DNA of 64,000 nucleotides from Gammaproteobacteria bacterium (lineage in GTDB: Bacteria; Pseudomonadota; Gammaproteobacteria; Steroidobacterales; Foliamicaceae). The stretch covers positions 826,135 through 890,134 of the forward strand of contig VXYS01000004.1 of NCBI GenBank assembly GCA_009845905.1, written 5' to 3'. The position numbers and the translations under genes are program-made. The notes under the pieces are model-generated. The model ran no database searches. It was not told the DNA's origin and saw nothing but the letters and a program-made list of their open reading frames with translations. Below are positions 36,965 to 44,877 of this stretch, piece after piece; positions within the stretch are counted from its first letter, which is position 1; each line of letters begins with the position of its first letter.

Positions 36965-38151
36965 GCGAGCGACCAAACGGCGTGGTGGATTGCGGATACC
37001 AGATCTTGTGTGATCCTGCATCCCGAACCCTCAGGCATCTTGAGATCCTCCGGACGCATATTCTGCGCAAGCACCACTACGGGAATGCCACGTGCGACCG
37101 CGTATCCCACTTCGAAAACAGTGCCAGGGTCGCCGCTATTCAGGATTGCGAGCACTGCGTCCGACTCGTCCAGTCCTTTCAGGTCTTGCTGGGTCACGCG
37201 ACTTGCCGGTCCGATTCCGACATCGTGAAGCGGAGAAAATACTCGGACCCCCATCTTAAGAAGGTGCGTTCTCGCCTCTTCGACCAGCCATTGCTCACCG
37301 AGATCAAAGAACGGCGCTGCGATATAGACCTGACCACTTCCAGGTCGAACAGGCTCCGTCAACTCACTACACAGAATATCTGCAGGGGGGATGGGCAGCG
37401 CGCGTGTACCGCAATAGTGGCTGGTTGCACGGGAAGCGAGGTCGGCAGCTTGCGTGGGGTCTTTGTGTTCAACGGCCCAGTACAAGGTGAAAGCGGCAGA
37501 AAATACATCGCCCGATCCAATTTTCCATACGCTTTGGCTCTTGTAGGCGGGAATGACATCGCTTCCCTCCTTGGTCGCAACGAGAGCGCCGTGGCCGCCC
37601 AACTTGAGAACAACCACGCTGGCCTCCCCATTCGAGATCAACTTCCTTGCCATCGCATCCGTATCGGTTTCGTCTGTAAGACAATGGGCTTCCGCGCGAT
37701 TGAGGATGAGAGCAAGTGTGTCGGCGTTCGAACCGTTTTCGCCAAAGGGGCGGGGGTCGAACGCGGATTGAGGGTCATAAACGGCTCGTTTCGCCTTTAC
37801 ATGTGCGCTTCCTTCCATCATTCCGAACCGGAGGACGACATCGTCCTCGACGCTGAGTTCGCCGTGCTTCTGAATCGCGTCCGGTCGAGGGGTAATCCGC
37901 GGGACGGACAGCGAATGTACGTATTCGAAGCAAATGCCGTCGTGCGTGCTGATGCCGCTGATCGCAATGCGGTAAGCAGCCTTTAGATTCTCCAGGCCGT
38001 CCTTCAGTGACTGCGCGCAATAGGTAACCAGACGCAAATCCGGAATCGCCGTGCTCAGTGCGGCCGCGGCTCTGCCACCAGAACCGTATACATCATCCCA
38101 ATAGGGTTCGATGCAATACTCGTCATACACCCCACCGACAACCGTCGTCAT
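36961..38151 (-). CDS. fusion of PfkB-like kinase and nucleoside 2-deoxyribosyltransferase
   Basis: A 396-residue two-domain protein. Residues about 1-265 are PfkB/ribokinase-like, with YGSGGRAAA near the N-terminus and the catalytic loop KIGSGDVFSAAF (Asp215). Residues about 272-370 are a nucleoside 2-deoxyribosyltransferase domain: VYIAAPFF, the D in LDESDAVLAI, and TVFEVGYA with the catalytic-type Glu347. NDT enzymes swap or remove the base of deoxynucleosides or nucleotides and PfkB enzymes phosphorylate nucleosides or sugars, so the fusion probably handles a modified nucleoside. It overlaps both neighbours by four bases. Confidence 0.83.
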   Translation of the reverse strand: MTTVVGGVYDEYCIEPYWDDVYGSGGRAAAALSTAIPDLRLVTYCAQSLKDGLENLKAAYRIAISGISTHDGICFEYVHSLSVPRITPRPDAIQKHGELSVEDDVVLRFGMMEGSAHVKAKRAVYDPQSAFDPRPFGENGSNADTLALILNRAEAHCLTDETDTDAMARKLISNGEASVVVLKLGGHGALVATKEGSDVIPAYKSQSVWKIGSGDVFSAAFTLYWAVEHKDPTQAADLASRATSHYCGTRALPIPPADILCSELTEPVRPGSGQVYIAAPFFDLGEQWLVEEARTHLLKMGVRVFSPLHDVGIGPASRVTQQDLKGLDESDAVLAILNSGDPGTVFEVGYAVARGIPVVVLAQNMRPEDLKMPEGSGCRITQDLVSAIHHAVWSLA

Positions 38152-38531
38152 TTGAGTTCGACGCGAACTTGAACCGCCCCGCCCGAAACAGACAGCACGA
38201 CCGCTTTGTATTCTCGGCCGCCTTCAATGCACTCGATGATCTTCAAATGACCGCGGTGGGTGAGTGCTCCGGCAGCACCCGCACGACTGATCACTTCCAG
38301 CACGGGGTGATCGCCACCCGTGTTAAGGCTTACGGCAAGTTCGTCTCCAACGGAAAGGGTCTCAATTACGTCCGCCCGAGGGCTATTGAGCGGGGCTTGC
38401 TGAACGATGTTGCATGGGTCGCCTTGCTCACTCCCTGGGCCATCCGCACCACCCTGGGTCTGGTTGCCCGGCTGCCGTTTGGTTCGCCGTGCGGTGTAGC
38501 CGTCGCCACGATCGCCTCCGTTTCCTGACAT
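38148..38531 (-). CDS. uncharacterised small protein with disordered N-terminus and beta-rich domain
   Basis: 127 residues from the ATG at 38531 (MSGNGGDRGDGYTARR); the frame is open to 38576. Residues 1-45 are Gly/Gln/Arg-rich and likely disordered. The rest (VGDELAVSLNTGGDHPVL, HRGHLKIIECIEG, YKAVVLSVSGGAVQVRVE) reads as alternating strands of a small barrel, faintly HIRAN-like. The stop overlaps the fusion gene by ATGA, so it is a true operon member. Possible roles are a DNA-binding adaptor or a protein substrate of the QueC-like enzyme; neither is shown. Confidence 0.6.
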   Translation of the reverse strand: MSGNGGDRGDGYTARRTKRQPGNQTQGGADGPGSEQGDPCNIVQQAPLNSPRADVIETLSVGDELAVSLNTGGDHPVLEVISRAGAAGALTHRGHLKIIECIEGGREYKAVVLSVSGGAVQVRVELK

Positions 38532-38635
38532 TCGCGTTCTCCTCGGTTCTCTATGGATCCAATGGTTTGCTCGCATACCGTCGCCAGCGGCATTTGCCTC
38601 GCACCGCTAGCCTTGAGTTGGCCTGGCGGCGCATC

Positions 38636-39412
38636 TTAGACGCTACGCGAGAGCGCGGCAATCATAGCCGGACCCAAACGCCGCATGGTCATCCACATCA
38701 CGGAATCCAGCACGGAAGCTCGGGTGTCAATGTCTCTGGCGAATTGAAGGTAGGCTCGCTCAAGTAACGCGTAATGACGATCTACTCGCCATTCTTGGGG
38801 AAATATTCCCAAGATCCGGCCAGCCCTCATGATATGGATATCGAGAATGGAGACCTCATCACTCTGGCGCCAGTTGCGTACGATCCAGGAAGCCGTCTTC
38901 GGTCCGACCCCAGGCAGTTCCATAAGACTGTCGCGCAATTCACGATCGTTCTGTCCACGCTCGATCCGTTCCAGGCCAGTCAACGCAGCTGCGATGTACC
39001 GGGACTTCTGCCGTGCGAACCGATAATGCACGCTGCGCCCGTTCAGCAGAATCGGTTGTTTGAGCACAAAATAGACAGAATCCGCGTCGGTCAGAGAACT
39101 GTGATTTCTGGATAACTCAACGCGTAATCGCTGATAGGCTGCCAGCCCGATTTCTGCTGGAATGCCATACCCACCCAACAGGCAAGCTAAGACCTCCTCC
39201 TCGAGACTGGAGCCCAGCCGGTAATGTTCCGGTTCATCGAGCTCCCACATCCAAGACTGTGCCGCCCAGTACGCAGGGCTGCAAATCTCCTCCCCGCGGC
39301 CCCAAACAAGCGGCCCTACTCCAACAGGCACGTCCGGAGCCGGAAGCTGTTTGACCATTAGACCTGACGGGGTTAGAGCAGTAATTTCCTGAACTGATGA
39401 ACACGTGTTCAC
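38636..39412 (-). CDS. OGG-type HhH-GPD DNA glycosylase/lyase
   Basis: 258 residues from GTG 39412; ATG 39358 is an alternative. The helix-hairpin-helix LMELPGVGPKTASWIV carries Lys172 and SILDIHIMRAG carries Asp191. The 19-residue spacing equals that of Lys249 and Asp268 in human OGG1, so it should be a bifunctional glycosylase/AP lyase. OGG-like proteins are known accessories in type IV CBASS loci. It is the first gene of the minus-strand operon, 104 bases ahead of the small beta-rich protein. Its base specificity could be 8-oxoguanine or another modified purine. Confidence 0.83.
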   Translation of the reverse strand: MNTCSSVQEITALTPSGLMVKQLPAPDVPVGVGPLVWGRGEEICSPAYWAAQSWMWELDEPEHYRLGSSLEEEVLACLLGGYGIPAEIGLAAYQRLRVELSRNHSSLTDADSVYFVLKQPILLNGRSVHYRFARQKSRYIAAALTGLERIERGQNDRELRDSLMELPGVGPKTASWIVRNWRQSDEVSILDIHIMRAGRILGIFPQEWRVDRHYALLERAYLQFARDIDTRASVLDSVMWMTMRRLGPAMIAALSRSV

Positions 39413-39465
39413 TGGTGTTTCTCGTTTCTCTGGAACTCGATCAAAACTTCAATGCAGAACGCCGC

Positions 39466-39781
39466 CTACTGTGCGATTTCCGGCTTGCCATGCTTCGCAA
39501 AAAAGTCGCTAATCGCCTCGCCGAGCAATGCCTGGACTGTCGTTTCGTCCTTTGCCGCCATGATCTTGAGCCGGCGGCGAACCCGGGGGTCGAAGAATCC
39601 GGCGATGGGCACCTTTCCTTCGCGGCTGGGCCGGTAATAGACGCGTGAAGGAGCGTTCTGCTCCGGAGACTTCGAAGCCGTAGCGGCAGGCTTGGCGGCC
39701 TTGGCCTTTAGGGATCGGCGCTGGCCGGCCGATTTCCCCTTCTTTTCCTCTTCAGAGCTAATTCTGCTGTGCCACCACCAT
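39466..39781 (-). CDS. ribbon-helix-helix-like protein with a one-base frame break at its start
   Basis: Codons from 39771 down to the TAG at 39466 encode about 101 residues. A Lys/Ala-rich tail (KAKAAKPAATASK) is followed by GFFDPRVRRRLKIMAAKDET and VQALLGEAISDFFAKHG, the strand-helix-helix of antitoxin-like RHH proteins. The only good start, ATG 39781 behind AGGAGG (39788-39793), is in another frame and stops after seven codons (MVVAQQN). Removing one base from its GTGGTGG run would join ATG to the RHH frame. Either the base is a sequence error, or the gene is broken, or an unusual start is used. Confidence 0.5.
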
Positions 39782-39810
39782 CGGCAGCCTCCTGGATGCA
39801 GATTGAGGAT

Positions 39811-39848
39811 AGTGAGTATACATATCTTTGTTACGTAGTGTATACACT
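39811..39848. promoter_or_regulatory. paired TATAC palindromes upstream of the RHH gene
   Basis: AGTGTATACACT (39837-39848) is a perfect 12-base palindrome, and AGTGAGTATACA (39811-39822) is a related box centred about 24 bases away. They lie directly before the RHH reading frame on the minus strand. Paired inverted boxes in front of an RHH gene are what autoregulation by the RHH protein would use. Confidence 0.45.
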
Positions 39849-40012
39849 TGAAACAGAGCCAGAGAATGGAAGGAAAGAACTTGATTGTGCGGGCGGTCTA
39901 GCTCTTCACACGCTGCACCGTTGCGCCGCTTCGACTTTCTCTTAGCCCCGCGTTTCCTCGTACACTTACCTTCCTCGCAAGTGCGGCTCCATACAATGGC
40001 GCACCCTGCCAC

Positions 40013-40740
40013 ATGAGAGTTCCCGAAATATTCGAAGCCGCGAGCCGCCAATCCATCATCCGCCGCCGCGAACAGCAGGACCGCGTCCGGATCCTGTGGA
40101 GCGATACGGCCTGCCTAGTCGTTTTGGCCGACGGGTTGGGGGGCGAGTTCCGCCCCGCGTTCGCCGCTCAAACGGCGATTCGCGCGGCCAAAGAGGTTTT
40201 TGATGCGACACCTTCAAGCGAGGCTGCCGAGCTCTTCGAAGCCATTGTCGCCCTCGCGCGTCAACGCATCGAGCGAGGGCGGAAAATGGCTGGTTGGCCA
40301 CCACCTGTGTCCTGCTCCACCTCACGGCTTCAAAGGCAACCTGGACGCACTTGGGCGACAGCCGCCTCTATCGATTCGAGGATGCCTGTTTCGTTGAGCA
40401 CACCGTTGATCACCGATTACGGGAATTGCTGCTCAAGGAAGGCCTCTATTCTGAATCGGACGTACACGCCCACCCAGGGGCGCACCTGATGTATGCGTGC
40501 CTGGGAGCCGGGCCCCATTCGCCGCGGCTCCCTATTGCCTCTAGGGGAATCTCCCGGCGTGAAGGCTTCCTCTTGTGCGGCGACGGGCTCTGGGAAAACG
40601 TGGACAAGGCAGACCTGGAGGCGATATTCAAGGCGAAGGATCTAGCCGGTGCCTTGCGCAGCGTGGTATCGCGGGCCAGGACCCGGGGCGGGGAATATTG
40701 CGACAACATTTCGGTGGCTGCGGTACGGCGAGTAGATTGA
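40013..40740 (+). pseudogene. PP2C-type serine/threonine phosphatase, frameshifted
   Basis: The N-terminal part from ATG 40013 carries LVVLADGLGGEF, the PP2C metal motif. The frame is lost near 40283, where the helix LFEAIVALARQRIERGRK ends. The rest continues one frame back (from about 40285): WLATTCVLL, WTHLGDSRLYRF, FLLCGDGLWENV and the final DNISVAAVRR, all PP2C motifs in order. A minus-one slip at the run GGAAAATGG would restore a protein of about 241 residues. It may be a pseudogene, a sequence error or recoding. PP2C proteins with this ADGLGG form often reverse Ser/Thr kinases, but none adjoins. Confidence 0.75.
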
Positions 40741-41021
40741 GAAGATCGATTCTTCGCAACTGCCTGGCCCGGGTGCTCGAGAGCAGGTGCAAGGAATCAT
40801 GCCGTATTAAGCCCCTTTTGGGTCTTGGATTTCTGCAGGTGATCCCTACAATGACGCGCCCTGCTCTACCTCTGCCGCGGCCATGAAGATCAGATCGCCT
40901 CCGACCTGCACCTGGAGAGGCGCCGAGACCACGAACCGGATCCGATCACGGAGTATCGACCCGTAGTCTGGGCGTATCTGCGACCGCAAGCAACTATTGC
41001 TCAGCGTTTCTTTCTTCTCCT
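40741..41021. other. gap without a clear gene
   Basis: A frame from 40855 to 41021 reads like protein (YLCRGHEDQIASDLHLERR) but begins right after a stop codon and has no ATG, GTG or TTG. It may be the 3' end of a lost gene. Nothing else is recognised. Confidence 0.3.
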
Positions 41022-41240
41022 CTAGGGGGTCCGTTTAGTGACCAGTTCCTCCAGCGCCTCCACCCCGATCTCTTGCAGCGTCTTCCGCTCCGCCAGCGCC
41101 ACGATCTTGACCTGGTGCAGTAGCTCGGGGTCCAGGTAGACAACGAACCCTTTCTTCCCCACGCGCTCGGGCCTCTTCCCGGGCGCGGCGCCGGCGCGTG
41201 CCAGGCGCAATGACTCGGCGAGGTCGGCCTTCTTCTTCAT
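41022..41240 (-). CDS. ribbon-helix-helix partner of ParA
   Basis: 72 residues from the ATG at 41240, which overlaps the parA stop as ATGA; the frame is open further upstream. A basic N-terminal part (KKKADLAESLRLARAG and GKRPERVGKK) leads to GFVVYLDPELLHQVKIVAL and ERKTLQEIGVEALEELV, a strand-helix-helix fold of the CopG/ParG kind. A small RHH protein directly after a ParA ATPase fits the centromere-binding partner of a partition system from a plasmid or integrative element. Confidence 0.75.
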   Translation of the reverse strand: MKKKADLAESLRLARAGAAPGKRPERVGKKGFVVYLDPELLHQVKIVALAERKTLQEIGVEALEELVTKRTP

Positions 41241-41869
41241 TTGCTTCTCCGTGGGGGCTGCAGCCGTTTCCGCAGCCATTGCCACAGCGCCTGGATCTCG
41301 GCCGCAGCCTTGCTGGATGGTTCCCGCTCACCGGCGGCCTGGCCGGCAGTGATGGCGTAGGCGTGGGCGACCCGCTGGTACACCACCGGCGCGATGGTCA
41401 CTCCGACATCGAGCAGCGCTCCCTGGGCCTGGGCTACCAGGGGGCTGCGGATCCCGCCGGCGTTAAGAACCACGGCCGCCGGTGTGCGCGCCTCTTGGGC
41501 AATGGCGATGGTGCCGGTGATCGCCGCCAGGTCCAGCAGACCTGGGCGGCACGGGACCAGCACGTAATCAGCCGCCTGGGCGGCCTGGGTTGCGGCCCCA
41601 GCGACCTGCGGCGCGGTATCGATGAAAACGATGTCCACGCCAGCCTGCCTGGCGGCCCGCAGGTGACCGTCCAGCGCGCTGGGACGCGTCGACGCCACGG
41701 ACGGCGGTTGCTCCCGGCGCACGCGCCACCAGGCGCTCGCGGATCCCTGCGGGTCCATGTCCAGGATCACGGCGGCCCGGCCATCGTACTGGGCGGCTAT
41801 CGCGAGACTGCATGCGAGTGTCGTTTTGCCGGTGCCTCCCTTGCGGGAGATGATGGCGACGGTGTGCAT
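41237..41869 (-). CDS. parA: ParA-family partition ATPase
   Basis: A 210-residue ParA/MinD-type ATPase, the short form without an N-terminal HTH. ISRKGGTGKTTLACSLA is the deviant Walker A motif, ILDMDPQGSASAWW the switch I/A' motif and VDIVFIDTAPQ Walker B. The start at 41869 puts the Walker A at residue 8; the frame is open further up without similarity. With the RHH gene it forms a partition cassette, which indicates plasmid or integrative-element ancestry for this part of the island. Confidence 0.9.
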   Translation of the reverse strand: MHTVAIISRKGGTGKTTLACSLAIAAQYDGRAAVILDMDPQGSASAWWRVRREQPPSVASTRPSALDGHLRAARQAGVDIVFIDTAPQVAGAATQAAQAADYVLVPCRPGLLDLAAITGTIAIAQEARTPAAVVLNAGGIRSPLVAQAQGALLDVGVTIAPVVYQRVAHAYAITAGQAAGEREPSSKAAAEIQALWQWLRKRLQPPRRSK

Positions 41870-41969
41870 ACCGGAGAGTATAAAGGTGTCTAGACGGACT
41901 AGACAAGATTGGAAAGTACGATCTGTTGCCGATATCATCCACCGCCTGATAGGCAAGGCACTAGCCACT

Positions 41970-42782
41970 ATGGACCGCAAACGGCGCGATTCGCCGAGGA
42001 TCGGCGATCAGGATATCGAGAATTGGGGGCCGCTTCAGGACGCGGAACTGCTTCGGGGTTTACAGGAACTGATCGAGGCGGAACAGAACGCTGGGTATCC
42101 GCCGCTGGAAGCTGTTCCCGACGACGACGCCAAGGGATGGCAGGAATTATCCGATTGCGAGGATTTCGCTACCGAACTGGAGTTGGAATTTGGCGTTCCT
42201 CTCTGCAACATCGAGAAAAACCCCGAGCAAGCGTTGCCGGACTGCTTTGGAAAAATCGACGGACAACGTGTGGGAATCGAGGTTACCCGGCTAACGATCA
42301 CTCCGGAGGAAATCGCTTGGCAAAGGGATTGCCGTCTCTCGAACATTGACGGCCTCTGCTTAGAAATTGAAAGGGATGACCCAGCGCGAGCCAGGAAAAT
42401 CCGGAGTGCCCTAACGGCAAAGCCGTTCAAGTTCGCCAAGGCGCTCAAACATATCGCTCCGTTCGAGCAGGTGCGAATTGAGCCTCCTCGGCCGGCGTGG
42501 CTCTTTGATTACTTTCAGAAGCGGCTGCGCGCGGCCATCCGCGAGAAGGAAGAGATCGCGGCCAACAGGGCCGAAGAAGGAAGGCTTGATGAAATCGAGA
42601 AGCTGTTCTTGCTGATCAGAACCAATGAGTACAACTTACCCGAGGAACGCGTGGGCAAGTACTTGCAGCGAGTTGAAATCCCAGCTCTCCAGCACTTTGA
42701 TGACGCCTATTTGATATTGCCCGCCCGGGCGATGGACGGCCCAGGGAGGCACAGTTGCCCGGTGTTCCGAATTCCGGCGTAG
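41970..42782 (+). CDS. uncharacterised protein with possible nuclease-like core
   Basis: 270 residues from ATG 41970, divergent from parA. The centre reads PEQALPDCFGKIDGQRVGIEVTRL. An acidic residue before a strand ending in E-V-T is reminiscent of PD-(D/E)xK cores, but no clear lysine motif is seen. The C-terminal half is helical and charged (RAAIREKEEIAANRAEEG). I do not recognise the family. Its place in a conflict island makes a DNA-acting role plausible only by association. Confidence 0.6.
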   Translation: MDRKRRDSPRIGDQDIENWGPLQDAELLRGLQELIEAEQNAGYPPLEAVPDDDAKGWQELSDCEDFATELELEFGVPLCNIEKNPEQALPDCFGKIDGQRVGIEVTRLTITPEEIAWQRDCRLSNIDGLCLEIERDDPARARKIRSALTAKPFKFAKALKHIAPFEQVRIEPPRPAWLFDYFQKRLRAAIREKEEIAANRAEEGRLDEIEKLFLLIRTNEYNLPEERVGKYLQRVEIPALQHFDDAYLILPARAMDGPGRHSCPVFRIPA

Positions 42783-43019
42783 CGGTCTCGCGCCGGAAAA
42801 ACCACGGAGCGCCCGCAGCCAAGGAAGAGTGGTAGCTTGGTCCTGTCTGATGGCGGAGGGAAACGCCCTCCGAAGGATCGCTTTAGGGACTGGCACGGCC
42901 CGCGCTATGTAGCGTTGCTTGGTCGGATTGTGGCTCGCCGGCGGCCCAATTCAGCCCGTCTCAGCTAATCTGTCCATTCAGGCCTAATTTCCGAGCCGTA
43001 CGCGGGTTCGCAGCAATCT

Positions 43020-43436
43020 ATGATGCGAGCGCGTGCATGCTTGGCGATTGATGCGACCGTGACGATCCGGAACGAATGGTCTGCAGAGGCCGCGCATCGC
43101 GCCGGCCGCGCCGCCGTGCTGCACGCGATGGTCAACGGCCTTCTGGCCGTACAGCATCTGACCAACGTTGAGGCCCAAGCCTTTTTCAAGACGGTACGCA
43201 GCGCGCTCGAGGAAGAAGTCGCGAAGAGCGGGAGAATCCAGGCCGTACTCGAGGAGTCCGGCTTCGAGGAAACAGCTGGCGGCAGGATCGTTCACGCCTT
43301 CCGGGAAGCGATCGAATTGCAGCTGAGGCTGATCGAGACGAAACTTCCTAATTCAGGGACAAGCGCTGCTCGGCTAGGGTTTGCGCGCCACCTTGCCGTA
43401 AGTTCAGTCCGGTTAGAGTTGTTGCATGGCCGACAT
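43020..43436 (+). CDS. uncharacterised protein upstream of vsr, 3' end uncertain
   Basis: From ATG 43020 the frame encodes a helical protein (RAGRAAVLHAMVNGLLAVQH, QAFFKTVRSALEEEVAKSG). Protein-like character lasts to about residue 110 (LQLRLIETKLPNS). After that the frame stays open through vsr to 44159, but only as a shadow of vsr, so the true stop has probably been lost to an indel. A decayed copy of the FFKTxRxALExEV segment is present at 48332-48415. No family recognised. Confidence 0.45.
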
Positions 43437-43836
43437 CGTAAGCCTCGAGCGCAGAAGCGAGATCATGTCCGGAATCCGGGCGAAAGGCACGAAGCCCGAG
43501 ATGGCGGTGCGTCGGCTCGTGCATTCCATAGGCTACCGCTACCGCCTCCATCGCTCCGACCTTCCGGGAACGCCGGACATGGTCTTCCCGAGCCGCCGCA
43601 AGGTCATATTCGTGCACGGCTGCTTCTGGCACCAGCATCTCGGCTGCAAGAAGTCCGGGATCCCGAAGTCCAATCAAGACTATTGGACGCCGAAGCTGGC
43701 GAGAAACGCCGAGCGGGATCGCGAGCATCGTTTCCAACTGCAGGAAATGGGCTGGGACGTATTGGTTGTCTGGGAATGCTCTATCCGGTCGCGCGAGTAT
43801 GTCGCCACAGCGATTCGTCGTTTTCTCGACCCTTGA
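43426..43836 (+). CDS. vsr: very short patch repair endonuclease Vsr
   Basis: A 136-residue Vsr. LPGTPDMVFPSRRKVIFVHG carries catalytic Asp51, and CFWHQHLGC the zinc and active-site His/Cys residues at the same positions as in E. coli Vsr. KLARNAERDREH and VVWECSIRS complete the fold. Vsr nicks T:G mismatches formed by deamination of 5-methylcytosine, so it pairs naturally with the Dcm-type methylase at 46401-47462. It faces the rest of that locus, which is on the other strand. Confidence 0.95.
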   Translation: MADIVSLERRSEIMSGIRAKGTKPEMAVRRLVHSIGYRYRLHRSDLPGTPDMVFPSRRKVIFVHGCFWHQHLGCKKSGIPKSNQDYWTPKLARNAERDREHRFQLQEMGWDVLVVWECSIRSREYVATAIRRFLDP

Positions 43837-43902
43837 TGCGAACGCCTGCTCTCGCCGGCCGGAAGGCGGCGTTGTGCTTAACCCGCGTCGCGCCAGAATC
43901 GG

Positions 43903-44877
43903 CTATTCGTTCACCGACTGGAAGGTTGGGAAAAAGCGATGGAATCGCTCGTAGGCGCCGATGGCAGGACCGTCGAGATCGAATCCCAATTTCTCCTGGA
44001 TTACGTCGGCATCCTCGTGCATGCACTTGTCGAGCGCGTATTGCTCACGGGGCGAAAGATCCGGCGCAACGATCTTTTCTATGTCCGCCAGTCCCTCGCC
44101 TGGCAGGAACTGCCAGCCTTTGGGAGGGTCCAGCGGACGCGTCCCGTTTGTCATCCTGAATGTTGCCGTGAGCATTGACGTGGTGTCCTTGTAGTTGGTT
44201 ACCAACAGGGGAACGGGGGATGTACGCTGGTCCGCCGCTCTGCCCCCGAGCTCGCACGCCCGCTCAATGCTCCTGGCGACAGCTACGGCGATACCCTCGT
44301 TCGATAGCTCGTTGAGGTCACGAGGCATGTACACGCCAAGGTAGCGCCTAAGTAAAAGCGCGCGCTGCTCTTCCGTTGAAAGTTCCCTTTGCGCCGCCGT
44401 GAGTTCTGCCGTGCGCTGCATCAGATTCGAAAACTCAATGTTCATCGTGACCCGAAGGATATCTTCGGACGCTAGTTTGGCAGTGATCGCCTCGACTTCT
44501 TTCAATTGTTTGAAGTGCTCCGCCGTCGTGAAATCAAGCCAGATAATGACGCGGTTCGCGTCCAAACTTGTGACGATTTCCTGAATATCTGCTGGAAGCT
44601 CCTCGCTGCCATGGCTTTCGCATATCACGCCTTCGAAGGGCGCATTGAATCGCTGTCGATCCGTGATACGAGGGTCGTTGTCGAAAGCATAGAGTTTTCG
44701 AATGCCCGCCCTTCGGTACATTGCCAGATGGTCGCTTAGGTGCTTTCCGCCCATAGACACGTAGGCATACTCTCCCGGATCAGCTTCGGCAACCAGCAGA
44801 GATACGAGTTCGGCGAATAGTTCCCTGTCAATGAACTTGTTCGGTCGAATGCGGTAGGGCAGTCCGATCTGAGTCAT
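43903..44877 (-). CDS. methyltransferase-like protein of the GHKL/Dcm locus
   Basis: A 324-residue protein. PYRIRPNKFIDRELFAELV opens it, then VSMGGKHLSDHLAMYRRAGI and LYAFDNDPRITDRQRFN give a Rossmann methyltransferase-like start (G-rich loop followed by an acidic strand end). VIIWLDFTTAEHFKQL fits a motif IV-like strand. I could not find a classical NPPY or PCQ motif, so it may methylate protein or only bind nucleotide. The start overlaps the GHKL ATPase stop by ATGA, so both act together. It could instead be a catalytically dead fold. Confidence 0.6.
   Translation of the reverse strand: MTQIGLPYRIRPNKFIDRELFAELVSLLVAEADPGEYAYVSMGGKHLSDHLAMYRRAGIRKLYAFDNDPRITDRQRFNAPFEGVICESHGSEELPADIQEIVTSLDANRVIIWLDFTTAEHFKQLKEVEAITAKLASEDILRVTMNIEFSNLMQRTAELTAAQRELSTEEQRALLLRRYLGVYMPRDLNELSNEGIAVAVARSIERACELGGRAADQRTSPVPLLVTNYKDTTSMLTATFRMTNGTRPLDPPKGWQFLPGEGLADIEKIVAPDLSPREQYALDKCMHEDADVIQEKLGFDLDGPAIGAYERFHRFFPTFQSVNE

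Noticed and set aside
35689..39412. Type IV CBASS operon
   Set aside because: OGG- and QueC-like genes fit, but no CD-NTase (GS...D.D pattern), effector or TGT gene was found between 32 and 49 kb.
39397..39648. Plus-strand open frame of 83 codons between the OGG gene and the RHH gene
   Set aside because: It is antisense to the RHH reading frame, which has a recognisable fold; no motif in this one.
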